The notes under the pieces: generated by a model
Told to the model about the DNA's origin: nothing
What the model saw: only the letters and a program-made list of their open reading frames with translations
Database searches by the model: none
Assembly: GCA_023261755.1 (NCBI GenBank)
Contig: JAGDXS010000037.1
Location: forward strand, 1 to 40,213
Source of the DNA: Thermoplasmata archaeon
GTDB lineage: Archaea > Thermoplasmatota > Thermoplasmata > Thermoplasmatales > ARK-15
DNA: 40,213 bases
Direction of reading: 5' to 3'
Program-made: the position numbers and the translations under genes
In this document: one piece after another, positions 16,819-26,865 of the stretch
Layout of the letters: each line of letters begins with the position of its first letter
How positions within the stretch are numbered: position 1 is the first letter of the stretch

Positions 16819-17751
16819 TTATTTTATTTTTACCTCATTCTTTATTTTTTTCAATTCTTCCCTATTAGGTAAATAAGGATAGTTATATATTTTTCTTGGT
16901 TCTTCATTATAAAAAGGTCTGTTGCATCCTGGACAACCTGAAGTCATAAAACATTTGGCATCATCCATAACATTTTTTAGATATTCAGATTTTATTTTTG
17001 TCAATTCATGCTTTTCATTGAAAATGAAATCTTCAAATTCAGCTTTATAATCATATATAAGGCACCTTGAAATTTGAATTTTTCTATACCTTTCAATAGG
17101 TGGATAAGATCCTTTACCTAAGGCAGGCGTATATGAAAAAAGAGCGGTTGAAATGCCAAAATTTTTTAAATTAATCATTGTTTTAATGATATCCTCATCA
17201 CTTTCCCCAAGACCAACTATTAAATGAGTGTTCACGTTTTTAAAATAATTTTTTGCTTCAAGTAAATTTTTCCAATGACCTTCCCAAGTAAATCTATTAC
17301 CCCTTTCCTTTCCTTTTACTTTATCAAAAAGATCAGCGTTCGAGGCATCCAATGCTATACTTATTGTATCCACATATTCTGAAATTGATTTTAAATTACC
17401 ATTCAATGGTGGTGCGATTGAAACTGAAATCGGTATATTCAATTTATAAAATTCTGGGAGAATCTTTAAGAGATCTTCCATAACTTCAGGATAATCTAAT
17501 GTCTGAAAACATATCCTAGAATATTTTTTTCCATCTATTGCATCAATTATTTCATTTTCATTATATTCATACCAGGTAACTCTTGATAATTTTTCCCTCA
17601 TTCTTGCATCTTTAGATTGAGTACAGAAAGAACAATTTGATATGCATTCATTTCCTACCATTAAATAAAGAGTAGTGAATGGTATATTTAGTTTACCTTT
17701 TATTAAATTTAAAGACATTGCGGAACCAAGTGAAAGTTTTATTTTTACCAT
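16819..17751 (-). CDS. Radical SAM protein, archaeal lipoyl-synthase (LipS)-like
   Basis: A 310-residue radical SAM enzyme. The SAM-binding cluster motif is Cys36-x3-Cys40-x2-Cys43 ('ECISNCSFCTQ'), within a biotin-synthase-like scaffold that includes 'SIALDASNADLFDKVKG' and 'THLIVGLGESDEDI'. A second set near the C-terminus, Cys267-x5-Cys273-x2-Cys276 in 'CFMTSGCPGCNRPFYNE', could hold an auxiliary Fe-S cluster. That arrangement resembles the split lipoyl synthases LipS1/LipS2 described in Thermococcus; the presence of lplB in this window fits. This assignment is an inference from memory of the family, and a biotin-synthase-like enzyme with another substrate is the alternative. Radical SAM membership is certain. 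Confidence 0.62.
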   Translation of the reverse strand: MVKIKLSLGSAMSLNLIKGKLNIPFTTLYLMVGNECISNCSFCTQSKDARMREKLSRVTWYEYNENEIIDAIDGKKYSRICFQTLDYPEVMEDLLKILPEFYKLNIPISVSIAPPLNGNLKSISEYVDTISIALDASNADLFDKVKGKERGNRFTWEGHWKNLLEAKNYFKNVNTHLIVGLGESDEDIIKTMINLKNFGISTALFSYTPALGKGSYPPIERYRKIQISRCLIYDYKAEFEDFIFNEKHELTKIKSEYLKNVMDDAKCFMTSGCPGCNRPFYNEEPRKIYNYPYLPNREELKKIKNEVKIK

Positions 17752-17815
17752 ATCCTACATTTAAAATATACTTGTTTTAAAACTTTTTTATGCCAATTTT
17801 GGGATTTGGATTTTA

Positions 17816-19297
17816 TCACGTAACCGGTATCAATTTTATATTTGGATATCCTTTTTCGTCATCTATTTCAATGGAATAGTATTTTGTAAATGGCTTAATT
17901 CCATAAATGAAAATTACATTATCCTTCGTTGTTAATTTAAATTTGTAATCCGATATATGTGTTATTTCAGTGGAAATTTTTTGACCTGGCTTTGTTAATG
18001 CTATTGTATTTGCATTTATATCCCTTTTCATGGAGAGCATATCAAAGAGTATTTTTAAAACTCTGTCAGGACCGTAAAAATATTCTAAAATATCATAATG
18101 AACCCAGGATATAGTGATTGTATTTTTTCTAGAAAATTCTTCGGTTGCTTCTTTATCTATTTCATAGGCCTTTTCAGTGTCCATATTCCCGAGTGCAATA
18201 TGATTTTTATCCAGTGATTTAGATGTTGTATAATCTATATTAATATAATATTTATGAAATGATTCTTCATCAGTATATTTTTTAAGCATGTTTTTTATAT
18301 CTAAAAAAGACAATCCTGGAGCAGGGGTATGGTTAATTCCCTTACCCTGCATTATTGCATTTATAAATAATGGATTTCTTATTATTCTCAATTTGTCAAT
18401 AGGAACTTCCTTATCAACTTCTATATTTACCAAAGAACCTATACTAAAACCTCCTCCTAAAAGATCATCAAGTTGTTTGATCCCTGAACTGAAATAGCCT
18501 TCCTTAAATGGAATTATTTTAAAATCGTGAAAGTCATTCAAAAGTTCAATGTTTGAAAAAATGTGTAGGTGGCCATTGGAAAGCGTAAAAGGATATACGG
18601 GAAAGGATATGTTCTTTCCCCTTAATTTATTCAAAATAATTTTTCTAAAAATCCTTTCTTCATCTGTAGATGAATCCATTGAGATTACAGCATCCACTAT
18701 GAAATCTTCCTGAGAAGGATCAATTTTTTCTGAAACGTATATTATATCAGAATCTGAAGTTTCAACAATATCCTTTTGAATCATGTAAACTAAAGTATTT
18801 TCTGGTACTTTTAAATAATTTGATAGGCCTTCAAGTGAATCAATTACCACGAGTGATTTATTAGGTAAATTTGATTCAATTTCAGTATAAATTTTCAACA
18901 ACTCTGGAGAATTTTTTTCTTTAAATATATTTTTATAAAAAAATCTTGAAACGTACCTTTTTTTAATAAATTCTGAAATAATTAATTTAGCTGCTGATTT
19001 CTTTAAATCCTCGTCAATTTTATAAATTTCAGCTAAAAACAGTTCTGATGAAATCAATATTTTAATCTTTTCTTCATATTTTTTTAACCATGGGAATTGT
19101 CCATATAAACTTTCATCACCAATTCTAGTACTTAATAACACAAGATTCCTTTTCCCCATAAAATTTTCCAATATTTGGAGGGCAAATGTTGTTTTTCCTG
19201 CTCCAGGTTTACCTTTTATTATCATTGATTTTCCATATTCTTCACTAAGCATCGTTAATAAATAATTTGGGATTGAATTTTTTTGAGAATAATCCAA
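17816..19297 (-). CDS. KaiC/RecA-like ATPase, GvpD-related
   Basis: A 493-residue P-loop protein of the KaiC/GvpD type. The first domain has a good Walker A ('GKPGAGKTT', Lys35) and Walker B ('SLVVIDSLEG', Asp153). A second KaiC-like domain begins near 265 ('SSGIKQLDDLLGGGFSIGSLVNIE'), but the place of its Walker A lacks the GKT, so it is probably non-catalytic. GvpD in haloarchaea controls the activator of gas-vesicle genes; no gas-vesicle gene is here, so a general sensing or regulatory role is likelier. The start is a TTG at 19297, supported by a GGAGGG site (19306-19311) 8 nt upstream and a TATA element at 19333-19340. Confidence 0.72.
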   Translation of the reverse strand: MDYSQKNSIPNYLLTMLSEEYGKSMIIKGKPGAGKTTFALQILENFMGKRNLVLLSTRIGDESLYGQFPWLKKYEEKIKILISSELFLAEIYKIDEDLKKSAAKLIISEFIKKRYVSRFFYKNIFKEKNSPELLKIYTEIESNLPNKSLVVIDSLEGLSNYLKVPENTLVYMIQKDIVETSDSDIIYVSEKIDPSQEDFIVDAVISMDSSTDEERIFRKIILNKLRGKNISFPVYPFTLSNGHLHIFSNIELLNDFHDFKIIPFKEGYFSSGIKQLDDLLGGGFSIGSLVNIEVDKEVPIDKLRIIRNPLFINAIMQGKGINHTPAPGLSFLDIKNMLKKYTDEESFHKYYINIDYTTSKSLDKNHIALGNMDTEKAYEIDKEATEEFSRKNTITISWVHYDILEYFYGPDRVLKILFDMLSMKRDINANTIALTKPGQKISTEITHISDYKFKLTTKDNVIFIYGIKPFTKYYSIEIDDEKGYPNIKLIPVT

Positions 19298-19305
19298 TTA
19301 AACAT

Positions 19306-19342
19306 CCCTCCTAATTTAAATATTACATGGAGTTATATAAGC
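19306..19342 (-). promoter_or_regulatory. Promoter and strong RBS deciding the TTG start
   Basis: On the - strand, GCTTATATAACTCC (19330-19342) is a TATA box whose expected start site, near 19310, gives a leader of about 13 nt. The leader carries GGAGGG (19306-19311), 8 nt before TTG 19297. The nearby ATG (19303-19305) touches the Shine-Dalgarno site and is out of frame, so the unusual TTG is the credible initiator. Confidence 0.6.
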
Positions 19343-19375
19343 TTTGATATTTGTAAAATTTAAAAACGAATAATT

Positions 19376-19405
19376 TTTATATAAATTTTTGATAAGTATA
19401 TAACT
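19376..19405 (+). promoter_or_regulatory. TATA box for leaderless lipid-kinase gene
   Basis: TTTATATAA at 19376-19384 is centred 26 nt before the ATG at 19406, and there is no Shine-Dalgarno sequence in the interval. This is the spacing expected for a leaderless archaeal transcript and supports the chosen start. Confidence 0.6.
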
Positions 19406-20278
19406 ATGAAACTTTTTTTTATAATAAATCCAGTAGCTGGTAGAGGCAGAGCATTAAAAAGCTGGGAAATTAAAAAGAAATATATTTTCGATAAAGTAGG
19501 TGAACAGCCATTTGAGTTTACCAAGTACAAAGGCCATGCAAAGGAAATAGCTAGGAAAGCATCGGTTGAAGATTTTGATCTAATTGTATCATGCGGTGGC
19601 GATGGCACTTTAAATGAAGTTTTGAATGGCGTTATTGGATCAGATAAAACTATTTCAATTATCCCCCTCGGAACAGGATCAGACTTCGGAAAAACAATAG
19701 GTATAAGATCCGTTGAAGATTTTCTTAGGGCAATTAAAAATAAGAGGATCATGGAATCTGATACAGTAAAAGTTACTTTTTCAACAAATGAAATTAGATA
19801 TTTTATTAATATATTGGAAATAGGTTTTGGTGCAGAAGTGATGGAATATGTTAATAAACATAAATCTCTAGGCAGGTATTCTTTTATTTTTGGTGTATTT
19901 GCAACATTATCAAAAATGAATAAATTTAATTTAACGATAAAAATGAACGACGAAATATTTGAATTTACCACAATTGAAGCAATTTTTGCCAATGGTAAAT
20001 ACTTCGGGGGTGGTATGCTAGCATCGCCAAATTCAAATATATACGATGGAATCTTAGATTTACATATTCTTAAGCCATTTTCAAAGATAAAATCTGCACT
20101 TAATTTAAAATCCTTGATGAATGGCACTTACATAGAAAAGAATTATGCACACAATTTTGAAGGAAAATATTTTGAAATACTTAACGGGAATCAATTGGTA
20201 GAAATGGAAGGAGAAGTGGTTGGAAAAACACCATTAAAAATAGAGATGGATAAAAAAATTAATATTATGGTACCATGA
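19406..20278 (+). CDS. Diacylglycerol kinase-family lipid kinase
   Basis: A 290-residue protein of the DAGK catalytic / YegS / sphingosine-kinase fold. Hallmarks are 'FIINPVAGRGRA' at the N-terminus, the nucleotide motif 'VSCGGDGTLNEVLNGV' (Gly-Gly-Asp-Gly-Thr at 64-68), 'IIPLGTGSDFGKTIG', and 'FANGKYFGGGMLASPNSNIYDGILDL' (in part). It phosphorylates a lipid alcohol with ATP; in archaea the likely substrate is an isoprenoid ether lipid or a polyprenol, which is an inference. It stands alone between two - strand operons. Confidence 0.9.
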   Translation: MKLFFIINPVAGRGRALKSWEIKKKYIFDKVGEQPFEFTKYKGHAKEIARKASVEDFDLIVSCGGDGTLNEVLNGVIGSDKTISIIPLGTGSDFGKTIGIRSVEDFLRAIKNKRIMESDTVKVTFSTNEIRYFINILEIGFGAEVMEYVNKHKSLGRYSFIFGVFATLSKMNKFNLTIKMNDEIFEFTTIEAIFANGKYFGGGMLASPNSNIYDGILDLHILKPFSKIKSALNLKSLMNGTYIEKNYAHNFEGKYFEILNGNQLVEMEGEVVGKTPLKIEMDKKINIMVP

Positions 20279-20279
20279 A

Positions 20280-22025
20280 TCACCATCCCCTTAGCTTGTA
20301 ATATCTGGCCAGAAGGGATTTTAATTCATTATCTGTCATCTGTGATTCCTCAGGTTCATTCTCTATTTTTGATCTTACAATTTTTGGAAGATAATCATCA
20401 TCTTTGCTTAAACCTAAAGATTCATTTATTTTTCTTTTTTTGTTTATAATTTTAGATCCTATTTCCATCAATTCTTCTAGGGTTACATTAAAACCTGTTG
20501 CAAGATTGTATGCATTTTTTATATCTTCTGGAGATGGTTGTGCATAATAGCAAATGATTAGAGAATTATATATCTGCCTGAAATCCTGTGTTTTTATTAC
20601 TGACATTACCCTTTCGTCAGAATCGACAATCCATCTATCACCCATAGTGATACCCAATTCCTCATGGGATCCACCGATATCCACTTGGTACATATCACCC
20701 TGCATATGGTCTGCACCCCTTGAAGATGTTGCATATACCAATCCTTGAAGTTTAAATGCCCTTGGATCATGCATTGGAACTTCAAGATTCTTGACTGTGG
20801 CTATTAAATCCCTTTCAATTCCCTTAGATAGAGCAAACCTTTCAAGTCCAAAGGAAAGGTCATTTCCTATGCCTTTTTTATAGGCAATATCCTTTATGAG
20901 ATCAGTAACATGATCAAAATTGTTTGAAAGGTAATTCTTCAAATTTTCATCATTCAACAAATTATTCTTTATATAATAATTAAGAGCTGAAATAAGAACA
21001 CCTGTACTTATTGAATCCAAGCCGAGAGAATTTACCAAATGGTTCCATAGTATAATTTTTTCCATGTCCTGATTCCCCAAAAGAGAACCAAAGGCTGCTA
21101 CAGTTTCATATTCAGGGCCATCAATTTTAAATGATTTATAAGAAACAGTTCTACCACAACCTATTACGCATGAAGAACAATGATAACTTGTAACATTAAA
21201 AGTTTCATGGAATTTAATACTACTTAAAGAATCGTATGGAAAATCATGATCATGGTAATAATTAGCAGGTACATCGCCAAAACCTTGACCACCATCAATC
21301 CATATCATACTTCCATAATTTTTAAAACCTGAAACTACAGGAGATTCAATAATCTGCTTTGCAATAGAAACAGCTAGCTTGTTAAATTCATTTTTATTGT
21401 AAAGTGGAATAATATTTTTTCCTCTTACTGCTATAGCTTTTAATTTTTTTGACCCAAAAACAGCTCCAAGACCTGTTCGACCTGCTGCACGGCCTTCATC
21501 GTTCATCACAGAAGAGAAATAAACAAGATTCTCACCAGCTGGCCCAATAGTCATTACAGAAAATTTTTTCCTTTCATTTATTTTTTTCTGAGTTGAATAA
21601 ATATCTAGGCCCCAAAGATTTGAAGCATCTTCTATGTTTATATTACCATCATCTATGTATATTATTCTCGGGATATCAGATTTACCAACTATCACTATAC
21701 CGTCATACCCTGACCTCTTAAGCTCATATCCAAAATGTCCGCCAGAATTTGCTTCTCCTAAGAAATTTGTCTGTGGTGATCTGCTAACAATTTCATGCCT
21801 TCCAGAATTGGGGAACGCAGTTCCAACAAATGGACCAGTCATTATTATTATAGGGTTTTTTCCATCGAACGGATCATTTATTCCGTATTTTTCAAATAAA
21901 AAGGAAGCTATCCCTATACCACCTATATAATTTTCCCAAGCGTCATCAATGCCTTCTGTCCAAATTTCATTACTTGATAAATTAATAAAAAGGATTTTAT
22001 CCCAAAATCCTGGCAAGCTAATCAC
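20280..22025 (-). CDS. Aldehyde:ferredoxin oxidoreductase (AOR family)
   Basis: A 581-residue tungsten-pterin enzyme of the AOR family that oxidises aldehydes to acids with ferredoxin. The N-terminal 'GFWDKILFINLSSNEIW' and 'GPAGENLVYFSSVMNDEGRAAGRTGLGAVFGSKKLKAI' (in pieces) are family signatures. The [4Fe-4S] ligands Cys283, Cys286, Cys290 and Cys492 line up with Cys288/291/295/494 of Pyrococcus AOR. The pterin-site motif is 'TSSRGADHM'. The start is GTG at 22025, overlapping the upstream dehydrogenase by 8 nt. Substrate is unknown; glyceraldehyde, as in sugar-degrading archaea, or an aldehyde made by the adjacent alcohol dehydrogenase are both possible. Confidence 0.92.
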   Translation of the reverse strand: MISLPGFWDKILFINLSSNEIWTEGIDDAWENYIGGIGIASFLFEKYGINDPFDGKNPIIIMTGPFVGTAFPNSGRHEIVSRSPQTNFLGEANSGGHFGYELKRSGYDGIVIVGKSDIPRIIYIDDGNINIEDASNLWGLDIYSTQKKINERKKFSVMTIGPAGENLVYFSSVMNDEGRAAGRTGLGAVFGSKKLKAIAVRGKNIIPLYNKNEFNKLAVSIAKQIIESPVVSGFKNYGSMIWIDGGQGFGDVPANYYHDHDFPYDSLSSIKFHETFNVTSYHCSSCVIGCGRTVSYKSFKIDGPEYETVAAFGSLLGNQDMEKIILWNHLVNSLGLDSISTGVLISALNYYIKNNLLNDENLKNYLSNNFDHVTDLIKDIAYKKGIGNDLSFGLERFALSKGIERDLIATVKNLEVPMHDPRAFKLQGLVYATSSRGADHMQGDMYQVDIGGSHEELGITMGDRWIVDSDERVMSVIKTQDFRQIYNSLIICYYAQPSPEDIKNAYNLATGFNVTLEELMEIGSKIINKKRKINESLGLSKDDDYLPKIVRSKIENEPEESQMTDNELKSLLARYYKLRGW

Positions 22026-23124
22026 CGTAAGCTTTTAGATATATATTTTTTAGGTCGTCTTCACCTGCGATCACAGGATTAAAGGCAAGTTCACTGTCCA
22101 TTAATGCTTTGCTTACCAATTCATCAATCTTTGAAATATATTCTTTTTTGCTAATGTTTAAATCTTTTACATAACATGGTTGTCCCACATCTCTATAAAA
22201 ATTTTTAATTCCATCTATAAGATTTTCGAGGCCCAATATCCTTTCAACTTTTTTGTATTTTTCATTAGTGGTCATATCCTGAGAATTAAAATCAATTACG
22301 TATGGTAAGAATAATCCCACCGATGTTCCATGTGTAATATGAAAAGTAGCGCCAAAACTATGTCCTAATGCATGTGCAAGTGCAGTTCCACTGTTTGAGA
22401 ATGCCATACCAGCCATGGTCGCTGATAGATGTAGAAGATCCTTTGCATTTTCTTCATTTTCCATTCCTTTTTTTAAATTTTTGAATATTATTTCTATTGA
22501 TTTTTCTGCCAGTGCATCCGTAAGTATTGTACTCGTATTTGCAGATAAAGCCTCAAAAGAATGAACAAAAGCATCTATACCAGTGGACCTTACTATTTCC
22601 TTAGAATAAGGTGTTAAAGAAGAATCTAATATTGTAAGCATGGGAACAAGGGCATAATTTCCTAAAGCCAATTTTCTAGGTCCATCAGTTAAAACTATGC
22701 CAAATGAAACATCACTGCCAGTTCCAGATGTTGTTGGTACAGATATTAATTTTAAATTTATTAATAATCTATTGAAAGGATTAATATCCCTTAAATCCAT
22801 ATCAGGATAAGAAAATTTTATTGCCATGGATTTTGCGAAATCCATTACACTGCCTCCACCAATTGCAACAATTGTATCCGGTTCCATTATTTTTAATTCA
22901 TTAAATGCGTTCTCAATGCTCAATATGGAGGGCTCCGGTTCTACATTATCATAAACTCTATAATTTTTAGAACCTAGTGATTTCCTAATTCTTTCACCAT
23001 GGATATTTAGAATATTTTTATCAGTAATTATTAAAATGTTCAAAGAATCTGAAAGAATTTCTCCCAGGGAATCAACAATATCTCTTTGAAAATATATCTG
23101 CCTAGGAAAAGTAAATAGGGACAT
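22018..23124 (-). CDS. Iron-containing alcohol dehydrogenase
   Basis: A 368-residue group III (iron-dependent) alcohol dehydrogenase. The NAD(P) loop is 'VAIGGGSVMDFAKSMA'. The metal ligands are Asp184 and His188 ('TGIDAFVHSFEA') with His251 and His265 ('HALGHSFGATFHITHG'); their spacing (4, 63, 14) equals that of E. coli FucO. It interconverts an alcohol and an aldehyde or ketone. Three nt separate it from the SCP2 gene and it overlaps the AOR gene by 8 nt, so the alcohol it oxidises probably feeds AOR as aldehyde, or the pair reduces an acid to an alcohol. Confidence 0.93.
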   Translation of the reverse strand: MSLFTFPRQIYFQRDIVDSLGEILSDSLNILIITDKNILNIHGERIRKSLGSKNYRVYDNVEPEPSILSIENAFNELKIMEPDTIVAIGGGSVMDFAKSMAIKFSYPDMDLRDINPFNRLLINLKLISVPTTSGTGSDVSFGIVLTDGPRKLALGNYALVPMLTILDSSLTPYSKEIVRSTGIDAFVHSFEALSANTSTILTDALAEKSIEIIFKNLKKGMENEENAKDLLHLSATMAGMAFSNSGTALAHALGHSFGATFHITHGTSVGLFLPYVIDFNSQDMTTNEKYKKVERILGLENLIDGIKNFYRDVGQPCYVKDLNISKKEYISKIDELVSKALMDSELAFNPVIAGEDDLKNIYLKAYGD

Positions 23125-23127
23125 AAT

Positions 23128-23550
23128 TTACTCCAAAAATCTTGTTGGTATGCTCTGAGCTACCTTAACCATAGCTATTGCAGCTGAAGCGTATCTTAAC
23201 AATAGTGCCATGTTACCCTCTACCTTCATCTGTCCTGTAAGCATTGCCTGTGTAGGATTAATTTTTCCATCAATGATTTTTTTCCAGTTAGCATACGTTG
23301 CAGTCAATTTAAATGGTGCAGTTTTGTCATTATTTTTTACTACTTCACAATTTTCACAGATCCCATCCTTTAAATAGAGAATGAAGGAATCAAACTCAGG
23401 CTTTTCTTTGAGTTTTTCTATATCTGTCATTTTAAAAAGTATTGGATCTTTCCAACCCTTTCCAGCCTTGTTATAATCAGGTGATTCTTTGAGTCTCTTG
23501 CAATATTCCACTACCCATCCCTCTGAAGGGAACAAAAATTTTTCTTCCAT
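23128..23550 (-). CDS. SCP2 sterol-binding domain protein
   Basis: A 140-residue SCP2-like lipid-binding protein. The family pattern is seen in 'LKLTATYANWKKIIDGKINPTQAMLTGQMKVEGNMALLLR' (from about 95, quoted in part with FKL at its start), preceded by 'WVVEYCKRLKESPDYNKAG'. Proteins of this fold bind hydrophobic ligands such as acyl-CoA. A TTG at 23571 is in frame, but ATG 23550 lies 25 nt from a TATA box (ACTATATATT, 23571-23580), so the transcript is leaderless. As first gene of the SCP2-ADH-AOR operon it suggests that the alcohol or aldehyde substrate is hydrophobic. Confidence 0.85.
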   Translation of the reverse strand: MEEKFLFPSEGWVVEYCKRLKESPDYNKAGKGWKDPILFKMTDIEKLKEKPEFDSFILYLKDGICENCEVVKNNDKTAPFKLTATYANWKKIIDGKINPTQAMLTGQMKVEGNMALLLRYASAAIAMVKVAQSIPTRFLE

Positions 23551-23570
23551 ATTTTTTACATTAAAATACA

Positions 23571-23580
23571 AATATATAGT
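23571..23580 (-). promoter_or_regulatory. TATA box of the SCP2-ADH-AOR operon
   Basis: ACTATATATT on the - strand lies in the short gap after the coiled-coil gene, about 25 nt before ATG 23550. It supports an independent promoter for the three-gene operon rather than read-through from the upstream gene. Confidence 0.55.
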
Positions 23581-23582
23581 TT

Positions 23583-24584
23583 TTATTGCATTTTAGGTTT
23601 TATTTTTTTAAAATATTCCTTAATTTCAGATCTCATAGCTCTTATCTGATTTTCAAGACTTTTATGTTCTTTTTTTAATTCTTCAATTTCCTTCTTATAT
23701 GAAATTTTATCTTTAATGTAATCATTGACTTCTTCAATGAATTCTTTAAAATCTATTGATTCATTCTCAAGCTCTTGCTTGAGATTTTTTAAAAGACCTG
23801 TGTCTAGACCAAAATCAAGTAGAGAAATTAAATAATTGCTTAGTTTTAAAAAATTTTCCACATCCAAATTTTTTTGTTTTAATAACTCTGTGGTTTTGTA
23901 AATCTCTTCCCATCTATTTATAGCATAGTTAGTTTCTGAGATGAATTTTAAAAAATCATTTAATTTCTTTTCTTCTATATTAAATTTTTTTAAATAATCT
24001 CTTAAATTTTCAGCGAATTGAATTTTATCATTAAGTTCCCTCTCCTTTTGCTTGTATTCTTGAATTTTTTCTTCTAGATTTTTTATCTCTTGCTCCATAT
24101 TCTTGATTAAATTTTCTTTTTCTTTTATATCTTTGTTTAATTCTTTTCCTTTATTTACCATTGATTCTAATGCATCAGGTATATCCACATAGTTTATATT
24201 CTTATATTTTGAGAATTTTAACATTTTCTCAGAGGTCTCAAGAAATTCTTTCCTTTTATTTTCATCCATTGATTCAATTTCTTTAGAAATTTTTATGATT
24301 TTATCCCTATTGGAATTTTTAAAGACTTGACTTAAAATATATCCCGTAATTAAATCTTCAACAGTTAATTCTTTTGATTTCATTAATCTAGCCAATTCTC
24401 TTAATTCCTCAGATATTTCTGAATCACCCATAAATATAGATATATATCCATTTTTCCATTCATCCAAAACATTTTTAATGTCATCGAGTGATATTTTTAA
24501 ATCCATGGCTATTTTTTCAAGGGGAACATCATTTAAATAATCAACGATAATTTTTTTCTTTGCTTTTAATGTTAATTCAGTCAT
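23583..24584 (-). CDS. HTH plus coiled-coil protein of unknown function
   Basis: A 333-residue protein I do not recognise. The first 45 residues ('LTLKAKKKIIVDYLNDVPLEKIAMDLKI' in part) look like a homeodomain-like helix-turn-helix of the sigma-70/Trf type ('PLEKIAMDLKISLDDIKNVL'). Most of the rest is highly charged and helical, with long heptad stretches at about 145-200 and 290-330 ('KEKENLIKNMEQEIKNLEEK'), as in a coiled coil. No ATPase motif is present, so it is not an SMC. A DNA-binding architectural or regulatory protein is the most reasonable guess. ATG 24584 is used rather than TTG 24593. It ends 33 bp upstream of the SCP2 start. Confidence 0.72.
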   Translation of the reverse strand: MTELTLKAKKKIIVDYLNDVPLEKIAMDLKISLDDIKNVLDEWKNGYISIFMGDSEISEELRELARLMKSKELTVEDLITGYILSQVFKNSNRDKIIKISKEIESMDENKRKEFLETSEKMLKFSKYKNINYVDIPDALESMVNKGKELNKDIKEKENLIKNMEQEIKNLEEKIQEYKQKERELNDKIQFAENLRDYLKKFNIEEKKLNDFLKFISETNYAINRWEEIYKTTELLKQKNLDVENFLKLSNYLISLLDFGLDTGLLKNLKQELENESIDFKEFIEEVNDYIKDKISYKKEIEELKKEHKSLENQIRAMRSEIKEYFKKIKPKMQ

Positions 24585-24663
24585 TATTCTCAAACAATGA
24601 TAGTTTTTTTTACATATAATTTTATCTTCATTTTAAATGTTATAAAAATTACATAGAAGAAAC

Positions 24664-26490
<1,827 letters not shown>

Positions 26491-26865
26491 TAATTAATAA
26501 AAATGAAAAAGATTATTTAAATATATGTTTCCCATAAATTTTATAATTTACTATTGATATATTAATCATTTATTACATAATAAATATTTCCATAAATTTC
26601 TAAATTCATTAAGATTTCAACAGATTTTAAATTGAACTTTTATTAAATGCATTTATTTTCTTAAAATAAAATTATTATATAAGATATTTTTAAAATTATA
26701 ATACCCATAGTAAAAAATTAATGCATTTTATTAATTTTTAACAACCTAATTAAATTAAATTTCAAAGGTCTTGAAAAATTATTTTCTTATTTATAACAAT
26801 AAATTTTATAATTAAAATTTTTTATGAACAACTTACTTAAATATTTAGAATCTATTATCCAATAA
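26491..26865. other. Gene-free, extremely AT-rich divergent intergenic region
   Basis: The 375 bp between the divergent ACT-regulator and FAD-dehydrogenase genes holds no credible ORF or RNA gene and has only about 13% G+C by my count (48 of 375). It contains the promoters of both flanking genes (TATTTAAATA near 26515 on the - strand; TTAAATATTTAG at 26837-26848 on the + strand), a perfect hairpin (26713-26739) and a 15-nt direct repeat, ATAAATTTTATAATT, at 26534-26548 and 26799-26813. It is the longest non-coding stretch in the window. Confidence 0.7.
26713..26739. repeat. Perfect inverted repeat, 10-bp arms
   Basis: AAAAATTAAT and ATTAATTTTT are perfect inverted copies separated by a 7-nt loop (GCATTTT). 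The dyad sits in the middle of the AT-rich spacer, about 125 bp from the + strand start and 220 bp from the - strand start, too far for a promoter-proximal operator. In such an AT-rich stretch chance cannot be excluded. Confidence 0.5.

Noticed and set aside
19360-20127. 255-codon - strand ORF
   Set aside because: It lies opposite the lipid kinase gene, which has clear motifs (GGDGT) and a leaderless promoter. The - strand product has low-complexity Ser/Ile/Phe content and no family features.
26491-26865. Replication origin
   Set aside because: AT-rich with repeats, but no orc1/cdc6 gene or clear origin-recognition boxes with G-runs; kept only as a low-interest observation.
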